Assembly: GCA_002471805.1 (NCBI GenBank)
Contig: DKQR01000151.1
Coordinates: 1-7,679, forward strand
Direction of reading: 5' to 3'
From: Fidelibacterota bacterium UBA7303
Lineage (GTDB): Bacteria > Fidelibacterota > Marinisomatia > Marinisomatales > UBA1611
Length of the DNA: 7,679 nt
A program made the position numbers and the translations under genes. Positions 1 through 5,495 of this stretch are shown piece by piece. The notes under the pieces are model-generated. The model was not told the origin of the DNA. It worked only from the letters and a program-made list of their open reading frames with translations, and ran no database searches. Positions within the stretch are counted from its first letter, which is position 1. Each line of letters begins with the position of its first letter.

Positions 1-68
1 CTGTTTCAAAATATACCTCAATTCTCACAACTGTCGAATTTGCCTAGATAAAAAACGCGATTTTAAGT

Positions 69-87
69 AGAAACAAATCCTGTTTCT
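69..87. promoter_or_regulatory. Perfect 7-bp inverted repeat, possible operator
   Basis: The arms AGAAACA (69-75) and TGTTTCT (81-87) are perfect reverse complements around a 5-nt centre. The right arm overlaps a candidate -35 element at 84-89. The heptamer CTGTTTC occurs at both 80-86 and 1-7, so a second half-site may lie at the window edge. A dimeric repressor site is one reading. The other is the 3' hairpin of an upstream gene, since frames 1 and 2 have stops at 49-51 and 68-70, but there is no T-tract after the stem. Confidence 0.3.
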
Positions 88-112
88 CAAGAAGGACTCC
101 TATGGCTATAAT
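84..112 (+). promoter_or_regulatory. Candidate sigma-70-like promoter for the glycosyltransferase-like gene
   Basis: A perfect TATAAT lies at 107-112. TTCTCA at 84-89, a 4-of-6 match to TTGACA, is exactly 17 nt upstream. Transcription would begin near 119 and leave a leader of about 75 nt before the ATG at 196. Promoter consensus in an FCB-type host may differ from the sigma-70 model used here, so this is tentative. Confidence 0.3.
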
Positions 113-195
113 TGAAGGTGGACATTGAACACGATATTTTGCAATACTCTTCAATCTTCAAGTTGATCCATATCCGGTTAAAACAATAAGCGGTA

Positions 196-1539
196 ATGAA
201 ACGAATCTTATTATACCCAAGTATTACCAATCTCCAGGATCCCGCAGGGGATACTTATTTGCGTTTTTTAAGAAAAATGATATTCTCCATGTCCCTGGTT
301 CGCGACGATATTTACTGGTATTGCCTGGTTCCCAGGTATAGGGATGAATATGAAGATAAGACCCGCTTAATGAAAAAAATGCTTAGATTTGCAAACACCA
401 AACATATTGAGATCGTGACACCCGCTCCGCCTGCCAGCAAGGGTAATGTGGATTATCAGGAATTGAAAAAAGTCAGATGGCAGGATTATGCCATCGATAG
501 TGTTTTCTTAAATCTGCCACAGCAGGCCACTGATCTGCAAACCTATCTTGCAGATCATAGCAACCTGAACCCATCCTTCTTTGGATTTACCCATTTTCAG
601 GATTATCCTAATGTGATGCAATGCCCAAGTTTATTTCGAATGAATATGGTTGGCATCCTTGATATGGATGTTTGTTATATCAACACTCAATCTCAGAAAG
701 ACCAGGCCATTGAACAGGCAGGCAGAACATTTAATGTAAATGTCATCAGAAAGTTGAATAAAATAATCAAAGTTTTCCCGACACCTGTCCTGCCTGTGAA
801 AACTGAGGATGCTTCCATTTTTGATCATGACCCCTTAAGAATCGTTGTTTTTAATCACCGGCCGGATCAGGAAAAAAGTTTTCCAATGTTTTGTGCAGCT
901 ATTGAAGAATTATGGATGAAACGAAAGGATTTCAGGGTCTGGGTACCATTCTATGCAAAACGGAGGGTTCCATTTGAATGGATGATCACGGATATTCCCA
1001 AAGAGACCAAACAGGAATACTATTATGGACTGGGGCGATGCTGTGTAGGTGTTTCACCGAAACAAACAGGAGGTAATTGGACTGTGTCCACTGCTGATGG
1101 GTTACTCAGCGGTCTGCCTTATATCCTTTACGACGATCAAGCCTATAAACAATTAAATCCTGGTGCTGATATCTATAAAAACCGCAGGCAATTAAATAAG
1201 TTGATCTCATTTTATCTGGACAATTCGGAATACAGGAATAAAAAAGTAAAAGAAGGCCTGTCCTATGTACATGATAATTTCATGTTTGAAGAAATCACCC
1301 GGGATATTAGCGGGCAAATTGATTTTCAGTATCAGTCACAGAAAAAAATTATATCCGCAACAGCGAGACAACTTGCAGCGCTGATCAAGACAGAAAAATC
1401 AATTACCCAGCGCAGCCTTCTAAAAAAATTGGATTGGGATTCATCTATAAAGTTTAACGGATACAGACGATATATACTGGATGACAAACAAATCACAGAA
1501 AAATATGGTACCTGGAGGTCTATTTATATTAAGGTGTGA
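196..1539 (+). CDS. GT-B-fold (GT4-like) glycosyltransferase-like protein with unrecognised C-terminal extension
   Basis: Probable cytoplasmic sugar transferase of 447 aa; there is no signal peptide or membrane segment. The N-terminal half (1-200) is variable. The C-terminal half looks like the nucleotide-sugar-binding domain of GT-B enzymes: a beta strand ending in FNHRP (219-223) followed by EKS, a strand RVWVP (247-251), then the stretch from SPKQTGG (287-293) through STADGLLSGLPYILYDD (298-314). That stretch corresponds to the donor-binding segment, where GT4 enzymes usually carry E-x7-E. Here the second Glu position appears to be Asp301 and the first is not obvious. A typical closing helix (VHDNFMFEEI, 358-367) ends the domain. 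Residues about 385-447 form a further basic, aromatic, helical-looking piece that I do not recognise. The FNHR signature recalls the GT4 branch that contains the tRNA-queuosine mannosyltransferases (DUF3524) and some phage enzymes, but this is from memory. The acceptor is unknown. The start at 196 has only a weak ribosome site. The gene stands alone, followed by a hairpin and 140 nt of noncoding DNA. Confidence 0.6.
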   Translation: MKRILLYPSITNLQDPAGDTYLRFLRKMIFSMSLVRDDIYWYCLVPRYRDEYEDKTRLMKKMLRFANTKHIEIVTPAPPASKGNVDYQELKKVRWQDYAIDSVFLNLPQQATDLQTYLADHSNLNPSFFGFTHFQDYPNVMQCPSLFRMNMVGILDMDVCYINTQSQKDQAIEQAGRTFNVNVIRKLNKIIKVFPTPVLPVKTEDASIFDHDPLRIVVFNHRPDQEKSFPMFCAAIEELWMKRKDFRVWVPFYAKRRVPFEWMITDIPKETKQEYYYGLGRCCVGVSPKQTGGNWTVSTADGLLSGLPYILYDDQAYKQLNPGADIYKNRRQLNKLISFYLDNSEYRNKKVKEGLSYVHDNFMFEEITRDISGQIDFQYQSQKKIISATARQLAALIKTEKSITQRSLLKKLDWDSSIKFNGYRRYILDDKQITEKYGTWRSIYIKV

Positions 1540-1560
1540 TAAGTTTTACTAAACCTTATC
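1538..1560 (+). terminator. Weak hairpin at the glycosyltransferase-like gene stop codon
   Basis: GATAAG (1538-1543) pairs with CTTATC (1555-1560). The stem continues as TTT/AAA across a one-base bulge (C1554), leaving a 4-nt loop. It begins inside the TGA stop. It is AT-rich and has no U-tract, so it is at best a weak or 3'-protective structure. Confidence 0.25.
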
Positions 1561-1593
1561 CAGCCAATTTAAAATAGAAAAGAGTACGTGAGT

Positions 1594-1624
1594 CTCATAA
1601 CCCGATGGCCAGAGGTTTTAATCC
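1594..1624 (+). other. tRNA-fMet-like fragment (anticodon loop to T-arm), degenerate
   Basis: Compared from memory with E. coli initiator tRNA-fMet, 24 of 31 positions match without gaps. The first 12 bases (CTCATAACCCGA), covering the CAU anticodon loop and the 3' side of its stem, match exactly. The T-arm still folds, AGAGG (1611-1615) with CCTTT (1623-1627), around a 7-nt loop. It is not a working tRNA: the 5' side of the anticodon stem does not pair, no D-arm or acceptor stem is found upstream, and the C of the TTC motif in the T-loop is T. It reads as a tRNA remnant or an attachment-site-like scar at the left edge of the AT-rich block. Chance resemblance is not excluded. Confidence 0.4.
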
Positions 1625-1632
1625 TTTTGCAG

Positions 1633-1647
1633 TTATAATAAGTATTG
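1633..1647. promoter_or_regulatory. Possible Fur/Zur/PerR-family-like half palindrome overlapping a TATAAT
   Basis: TTATAAT-A-AGTATTG has the 7-1-7 layout of Fur-superfamily boxes. The left half is perfect against the PerR-type consensus and the right half matches at 4 of 7. It contains a perfect TATAAT (1634-1639) about 40 nt before the start of the Cys/His gene, but no convincing -35 element lies at the right distance. The AT-rich background makes such matches easy, so the only support is position upstream of a likely metal-uptake operon. Confidence 0.2.
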
Positions 1648-1679
1648 ATTTATAAGTATAAAATCAGGCAGTTTAGATT

Positions 1680-2000
1680 ATGAATAGAATGCTAAAAACA
1701 TTCATTGTGTATGGATTATCTTTTTTATTTATATCGGCGACGTTCCACGTTGATCTGTATAATCAGGATAACCATGATGGGTATAGCATATGTGATATTA
1801 GTTGCGATGAAGAAAAACATCATTCCATATCTCACCAATGTGAAAAGTGTTTAAACAAGACCAATAGACTTATTGCCCAAGAATTTATTGAGTTATCATC
1901 CAATGAATATCGAACAGCACTTTACTCTTCAAATGAAAATTTTGAAGATAAAATTATACCTTTCAGTTTATACAGTCGCCCTCCTCCTACTCTCCTTTAA
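1680..2000 (+). CDS. Small exported Cys/His-rich protein, putative metal binder
   Basis: A 106-aa protein with a signal peptide: charged start (MNRMLK), hydrophobic core (about 8-19), likely cleavage after the SA at 19-20. The mature part carries C38-x3-C42, a His patch (H47, H48, H52) and C54-x2-C57, all suited to binding a soft or borderline metal ion. The tail (55-106) ends in SRPPPTLL. A signal peptide, a H-x-C-x2-C core and a terminal R-x-P-P motif are also the layout of the small DUF2946-type proteins found beside TonB-dependent metal receptors. The resemblance is in architecture only and I cannot assign a family. It is the first gene of the block, 73 nt ahead of the lipoprotein gene, so it probably shares its transcript. 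The start has no clear ribosome-binding site; no nearby in-frame alternative gives a better signal peptide. A periplasmic metal carrier or sensor is an inference. Confidence 0.6.
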   Translation: MNRMLKTFIVYGLSFLFISATFHVDLYNQDNHDGYSICDISCDEEKHHSISHQCEKCLNKTNRLIAQEFIELSSNEYRTALYSSNENFEDKIIPFSLYSRPPPTLL

Positions 2001-2021
2001 TTAATAACAGCATTACAATCG

Positions 2022-2040
2022 CACTGCTAATAAAGCAGTG
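2022..2040 (+). repeat. Perfect 7-bp stem-loop between the Cys/His gene and the lipoprotein gene
   Basis: CACTGCT (2022-2028) and AGCAGTG (2034-2040) pair perfectly around the loop AATAA. It starts 22 nt after the Cys/His stop codon and ends 20 nt before the lipoprotein ribosome-binding site. No T-run follows directly, so it is more likely an mRNA-stability element, a leaky attenuator or a protein-binding palindrome than a full terminator. Confidence 0.45.
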
Positions 2041-2060
2041 TACAATATTATAATCCTTTT

Positions 2061-2067
2061 AAAGGAG
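2061..2067 (+). promoter_or_regulatory. Strong Shine-Dalgarno site that fixes the lipoprotein start
   Basis: AAAGGAG lies 6 nt before the ATG at 2074. It is the strongest ribosome-binding site in the window. It rules out the in-frame GTG at 2038, which would place the site inside the coding region and add 12 residues before the signal peptide. Confidence 0.75.
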
Positions 2068-2073
2068 CATTTT

Positions 2074-2571
2074 ATGCAATTTTTATTTTTACGTTCTCTA
2101 AGAGCACACGTATTTTTTTTACTTACGAGCATAGTTTTATTTATATCAGGTTGTGAAGACAATGACCATGATCACGACCATGATGAGGAACATACCGATG
2201 CAGATGGGTTTGTTTTAGAAAATGAAAGTGGAACAGTAGTTTACAGAGAGTTTGAAGGTGCTGTAACTGGTTCTGTTGCACTTGCCGTTGGTGACACACT
2301 TGAACTTTCCGTACATTTTCTCGATAATGAAGGGAATGAGATAGAGCACGAGGAAGAAGAGGAAGAAGATGTATTATCCGTTTCTGAAAATGATACAAGT
2401 GTCGCACTAGTTGAAGTTGAAGATCTTGAAGAAGGTGAAGGCGATCACCATGAGATGGAAATTCATGTGATCGGAAAAAATACTGGATCTACTAGTTTTA
2501 AGCTACAGTTAATGCATGACGGTCATGCCGATTATACTTCAACAAATAATGTACCTGTATTTGTCAATTAA
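2074..2571 (+). CDS. His/Asp/Glu-rich lipoprotein, putative metal-binding partner of the TonB receptor
   Basis: A 165-aa lipoprotein. The signal peptide (1-26: basic SLRAH region, then a long hydrophobic run) ends in the lipobox I-S-G-C with lipid-bearing Cys27. Directly after it comes the run DHDHDHDEEH (31-40), encoded partly by a duplicated GACCATGAT (2164-2172, 2176-2184), a likely metal-binding tether. The rest looks like one beta-sandwich of bacterial Ig type: VGDTLELSVHFLDNEG (72-87), SENDTSVALVEVE (104-116), IHVIGKNTGSTSFKLQL (130-146) and a final HADYTS..VPVFV strand (151-164). Two acidic/His insertions, HEEEEEED (92-99) and EEGEGDHHEME (119-129), interrupt it at what should be loops, and the C-terminal part adds H148 and H151. 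The strong acidity and His clusters suggest surface capture of divalent metal. The receptor gene begins before this gene ends or just after, so the two are probably coupled. The metal (Zn, Cu, Ni or Co) cannot be told from sequence. Confidence 0.65.
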   Translation: MQFLFLRSLRAHVFFLLTSIVLFISGCEDNDHDHDHDEEHTDADGFVLENESGTVVYREFEGAVTGSVALAVGDTLELSVHFLDNEGNEIEHEEEEEEDVLSVSENDTSVALVEVEDLEEGEGDHHEMEIHVIGKNTGSTSFKLQLMHDGHADYTSTNNVPVFVN

Positions 2572-4777
2572 AAAGTATCTAAGAATGTTATGCTTCCTGG
2601 GGCTGGTATGGTCCCAGGAAGCATATATTACAGGTTTGATTATAAGTAATGAGGACCAAACACCTATTCATGGTGCTAATATCTATTCAAAAAAACTTGG
2701 TATCGGTACAGTATCGCAGGTTAACGGTCGGTTTGTTTTAGGAAATCTGCCCCATGGAGAAATCTCATTTACAATTTCTATGATTGGATTTAAGGATATA
2801 AATGAGTCATTAGTTTTAAATAAGAATAATTATGATCTGGGTAAAATTTCTATGTCAACTGATACTATAAAAATTAAAGAGATAGTTGTTGATGCCCATC
2901 ATGAACTTCAGCCACACAGTTTTGCATCCAACATCGATTTTATTGGAGATAAATACCATAAAAATCTAAAGTCATCTTTGGCCCTGACTCTCGATAAAGA
3001 AACAGGTTTATCTATTCGGTCTATGGGGCAGGCAACTGCTCAGCCAGTTTTACGAGGATATACAGGGGATAGATTTTTACTAACAGAAAACGGCATAACA
3101 GCTGGAGACCTTTCAAACACCTCTATTGATCATGCCATTAGTATGGATATGGCTTCTTACAATAAGATAAGAATCATCCGTGGGCCAGAAGCCTTACTTT
3201 TCGGATCCAATACAATTGGGGGCGTTATTGATGTATCCAGACAATTTAATTTTGAATCTAGGTTTAAAAAAATAAGTTTATCGGCACTCCTTGGTGCAGA
3301 GTCATCAAACAAAAGTTTATTTGGGAATTTTGTAGCCTACTTTCCAGTAGATTTTCGACAACAATTCAGATTTTCAATCCTACGCCGTAATGCAGGCAAT
3401 CAAAACTCTCCTAATGGAGTTTTAGATAACACTGCATTATCTAATCATGAAGTGACGGGTACTTACTCTTATTTTGGTAGAGCCAGTCGCTCAATAATCA
3501 TTTTGGAAGAAATTAACATGAATTATGGTATCCCTGGAAGTTATGAGGGGCATATTGATGGGGTGGATATTAAAATGAATAAAAAATCACAAAAGTATAA
3601 CTACCATAAAGACATTTTTTTTCTGGGATTTCAAACATTAGATATGGATCAGCGTTTCATAAGCTACATGCACAGTGAATATGAAAAAGGCAATATTGAT
3701 CCTTCCGTCCGCATGGATCAAAAGATTTTTTCTTTACAAAGTAAGCTTACTGGTAATCATCTAACTGTTGGGTCTTTATTACAATATCGTGATTTCAAAG
3801 CAGGGGGGTTCTATTGGACACCTGATGCAGAAGAAATAAGCTTAGCTATATTTGGGATGCTTGAGAAAGAAATAAAAGATTTTACATTACAAATTTCATC
3901 AAGGGCTGAATTTCTTACAGTTATACCAGAAACATCATTAATCTATTTATCAAACTTAAGTAATAGTCAAGTCGTAAATCGGTACTACCCCATTTTTGCG
4001 GGAGCAGTAGGTATTTATAGATCTTGGGAAAATTGGAAACTTTCTTTAGGGACCATGCTCACTGGGCGAGCTCCAAGTATTGAGGATTTATACTCTGATG
4101 GACCTCATCTGGGGACATACGCATATGAAATTGGGAAACCTGAATTAGATTTGGAAAATACAATTGGTGTTGAGGCATCATTGGAGCATAGTACTGAAAA
4201 AAGTGATATTAGGTTTACAGGTTATCATAACTTTAGCCCTAATTATCACATTAGCACAAAAATGGGAGACGGCTATGAGCCTGGTGCTGATTGGATTGAG
4301 TGGGGAAGTGGAACTAGTGGATGGCTGTATAAATATCAAATGCAAGGATTGAGATCGCGGATTTATGGCCTTGAATTCGATTTTCAGTACGAACTACTCA
4401 AATTAATCAATTTGCACGGTAATCTATCAGTTACTAGAGGGGAAAATATTTCAGACAACAAACCACTTGCATATGTACCGCCAGACAATTTGTTATTTTC
4501 AACAGAATTAGATTTGAAACCATTTTCTGTAGAAATGCAACTTAAAAAGGTATTACCCCAAACAAGGCTAGGTGAATTTGAAACCAAGACAAGCGGTTAC
4601 TTTATTGCTGATTTAAATGGGAGTTTTACAATCCATAAATCGCAGATGACTCACAAATTCATATTTCAAATAGACAATATTTTTGATGAAGTATATTATA
4701 ATCATCTTTCAAGAATAAAACTAATTATGCCTGAAAAAGGTCAAAGTTTCAGTATGCAATATCGATTAGTGTTTTAA
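2549..4777 (+). CDS. TonB-dependent outer-membrane receptor, probable metal (ZnuD-like) importer
   Basis: Outer-membrane active importer powered by TonB/ExbBD. With the ATG at 2549 it has 742 aa. In that numbering the order is: signal peptide (basic IKKYLR, hydrophobic MLCFLGLV, cut near WSQ at about 21-23); a carboxypeptidase-D-regulatory-like beta domain (about 25-110, with the IHGANIYSKKLGIGTVSQVNGRF-type core); plug domain (about 125-230) containing LRGYTGDRFLL, NGITAGDLSNTSIDHA and IRGPEALLFGSNTIGGVIDV; then a long beta-barrel ending in aromatic F, as outer-membrane proteins do. The plug signature with S-x-DHA before the IRGP block resembles ZnuD-type zinc receptors as I remember them. 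The start is uncertain: ATG 2516 and 2525 lie deeper inside the lipoprotein gene, TTG 2561 gives the most normal signal peptide (SIKKYLRMLCFLG), and ATG 2585 would remove the basic region. None has a good Shine-Dalgarno site, which fits coupled re-initiation after the lipoprotein stop at 2569-2571. The frame is intact throughout. GC is low (28-32% in two sampled lines). Confidence 0.85.
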   Translation: MYLYLSIKKYLRMLCFLGLVWSQEAYITGLIISNEDQTPIHGANIYSKKLGIGTVSQVNGRFVLGNLPHGEISFTISMIGFKDINESLVLNKNNYDLGKISMSTDTIKIKEIVVDAHHELQPHSFASNIDFIGDKYHKNLKSSLALTLDKETGLSIRSMGQATAQPVLRGYTGDRFLLTENGITAGDLSNTSIDHAISMDMASYNKIRIIRGPEALLFGSNTIGGVIDVSRQFNFESRFKKISLSALLGAESSNKSLFGNFVAYFPVDFRQQFRFSILRRNAGNQNSPNGVLDNTALSNHEVTGTYSYFGRASRSIIILEEINMNYGIPGSYEGHIDGVDIKMNKKSQKYNYHKDIFFLGFQTLDMDQRFISYMHSEYEKGNIDPSVRMDQKIFSLQSKLTGNHLTVGSLLQYRDFKAGGFYWTPDAEEISLAIFGMLEKEIKDFTLQISSRAEFLTVIPETSLIYLSNLSNSQVVNRYYPIFAGAVGIYRSWENWKLSLGTMLTGRAPSIEDLYSDGPHLGTYAYEIGKPELDLENTIGVEASLEHSTEKSDIRFTGYHNFSPNYHISTKMGDGYEPGADWIEWGSGTSGWLYKYQMQGLRSRIYGLEFDFQYELLKLINLHGNLSVTRGENISDNKPLAYVPPDNLLFSTELDLKPFSVEMQLKKVLPQTRLGEFETKTSGYFIADLNGSFTIHKSQMTHKFIFQIDNIFDEVYYNHLSRIKLIMPEKGQSFSMQYRLVF
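2589..2625 (+). repeat. Long perfect stem-loop in the receptor signal-peptide codons
   Basis: Positions 2589-2601 (TATGCTTCCTGGG) pair perfectly with 2613-2625 (CCCAGGAAGCATA): 13 uninterrupted base pairs. A G2602-U2612 wobble and a C2603-G2611 pair extend this, leaving a 7-nt loop (2604-2610). It starts 18 nt after the lipoprotein stop codon and encodes MLCFLGLVWSQEA of the receptor. The stem is GC-rich for this region. No U-tract follows, so it is not a classical terminator. A 3'-end protector for the lipoprotein message or a translational brake on the receptor are the likely readings. Confidence 0.75.
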
Positions 4778-4902
4778 CTATTTTTCGTCTCATCATCAAG
4801 ATCCAAATAATTAGTAAAAATCTCGATTTAGACTACAAGAATTCTATTTATGAGAAGGAAATAACGAATTATTATCAGTATCAAATCGGCTCATTTTCGT
4901 CG

Positions 4903-4919
4903 TAATATGAATTATATTA
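4903..4919. promoter_or_regulatory. AT-only inverted repeat upstream of the molybdenum hydroxylase operon
   Basis: TAATAT (4903-4908) and ATATTA (4914-4919) are perfect reverse complements around GAATT. The site lies about 110 nt before the IorA-type start, within the 250-nt noncoding gap 4778-5027. Otherwise that gap shows no gene, no clear terminator and no convincing promoter pair. A second small palindrome, ATTAA-TG-TTAAT, lies at 4971-4982. AT-rich DNA gives such palindromes by chance, so an operator role is weakly supported. Confidence 0.2.
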
Positions 4920-4929
4920 AGGCATACGA

Positions 4930-4953
4930 GGGAGTTAGATGGGCCTCATAACC
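4930..4953 (+). other. Second tRNA-fMet-like short match
   Basis: GGGCCTCATAACC (4941-4953) differs from the initiator tRNA anticodon segment GGGCTCATAACC only by one extra C. The preceding bases from 4930 show looser resemblance to the end of the D-arm (GGxAG). Nothing T-arm-like follows at the right spacing. It shares the 9-mer CTCATAACC (4945-4953) with the better match at 1594-1602, on the same strand, and the two enclose the AT-rich cassette. Alone it would not be convincing. Confidence 0.25.
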
Positions 4954-5027
4954 TAGTTCCATTTTCGGGAATTAATGTTAATGAAAAAAAGAGTAAATTA
5001 AATTAATGACAATGTATTGTTTGTTGT

Positions 5028-5495
5028 ATGAAGAGAATCAAAATATCTGTTAATGGTTCCAAACGGGAGATCAATATTGATGTTGATACTCCCTTGTTAT
5101 GGGTTCTTCGCGACGAGCTGAAGTTAACCGGAACAAAATACGGCTGCGGCCGCGGTCTTTGCGGTGCCTGTACTGTCCATATAAATGGAGAAGAAACAAG
5201 GTCCTGCATCACCGCTGTTGAAAATATCCAGGGCAAGGAGATAACCACCATTGAAGGATTATCTAAGAATTCTGATCATCCAGTGCAAAAAGCCTGGATT
5301 GCCGAGGATGTGCCCCAATGCGGGTATTGCCAGTCCGGCCAGATCATGACCGCAGCGGCCTTTTTAACCAGGAATAACAATCCAAGCAAAGGTGATATAG
5401 ATAATGCCTTAAAAATGAATATATGTCGTTGCGGTACGTATCAACGTATCCGAAAAGCAGTAATTCGTGCGGCAGAGGAAACGAAAGATGGCTGA
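5028..5495 (+). CDS. (2Fe-2S)-binding small subunit of a molybdenum hydroxylase (IorA/CoxS type)
   Basis: A 155-aa electron-transfer subunit of normal length for the family. An N-terminal plant-ferredoxin-like domain (1-75) holds one [2Fe-2S] cluster through C40-x4-C45-x2-C48 and C60 (KYGCGRGLCGACTVHING). A C-terminal four-helix domain (about 80-155) holds the second through C98-x2-C101 (QCGYCQSGQIM) and C133-x-C135 (NICRCGTY). All eight cysteines are present. It passes electrons from the molybdenum centre of the partner subunit to an acceptor. It has no signal peptide of its own, so it would be carried to the periplasm with the Tat-bearing large subunit, as is thought for IorAB. The ATG at 5028 is the natural start (MKRIKISVNG) but lacks a Shine-Dalgarno site. 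Its stop overlaps the next gene by 8 nt. CoxS, XdhC-type and IorA small subunits are hard to separate on sequence alone; the partner decides for IorA. Confidence 0.9.
   Translation: MKRIKISVNGSKREINIDVDTPLLWVLRDELKLTGTKYGCGRGLCGACTVHINGEETRSCITAVENIQGKEITTIEGLSKNSDHPVQKAWIAEDVPQCGYCQSGQIMTAAAFLTRNNNPSKGDIDNALKMNICRCGTYQRIRKAVIRAAEETKDG
5475..5480 (+). promoter_or_regulatory. Shine-Dalgarno site for the large subunit inside the small-subunit gene
   Basis: GAGGAA lies 7 nt before the ATG at 5488. It supports that start over the upstream in-frame GTG at 5467, which would put MRQRKRK ahead of the Tat signal. Start and stop interlock as ATGGCTGA (5488-5495), pointing to translational coupling and balanced subunits. 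Confidence 0.6.

Noticed and set aside
1560..1634. Complete tRNA gene for initiator methionine
   Set aside because: Only the anticodon loop to T-arm part matches; the 5' anticodon-stem strand, D-arm and acceptor stem are missing, and the T-loop C is changed.
2141..2407. 88-aa open frame on the minus strand opposite the lipoprotein gene
   Set aside because: It is the antisense of Asp/His/Glu-rich codons, has no ribosome site, and its protein (His/Gln/Leu-rich) shows no domain logic. The + strand frame has a lipobox and strong Shine-Dalgarno site.
4164..4352. 62-aa + strand open frame inside the receptor gene
   Set aside because: Wholly inside the receptor barrel in another frame, with no ribosome site.
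4850..4864. Tiny frame ATG-AGA-AGG-AAA-TAA with a ribosome-site-like AGAAGGAAA
   Set aside because: Four codons, not near any start it could serve, and easily formed by chance in purine-rich DNA.
5467..5487. Upstream GTG start for the large hydroxylase subunit
   Set aside because: The ATG at 5488 has its own Shine-Dalgarno site at 5475-5480 and gives a normal Tat signal; the GTG would lie upstream of that site.
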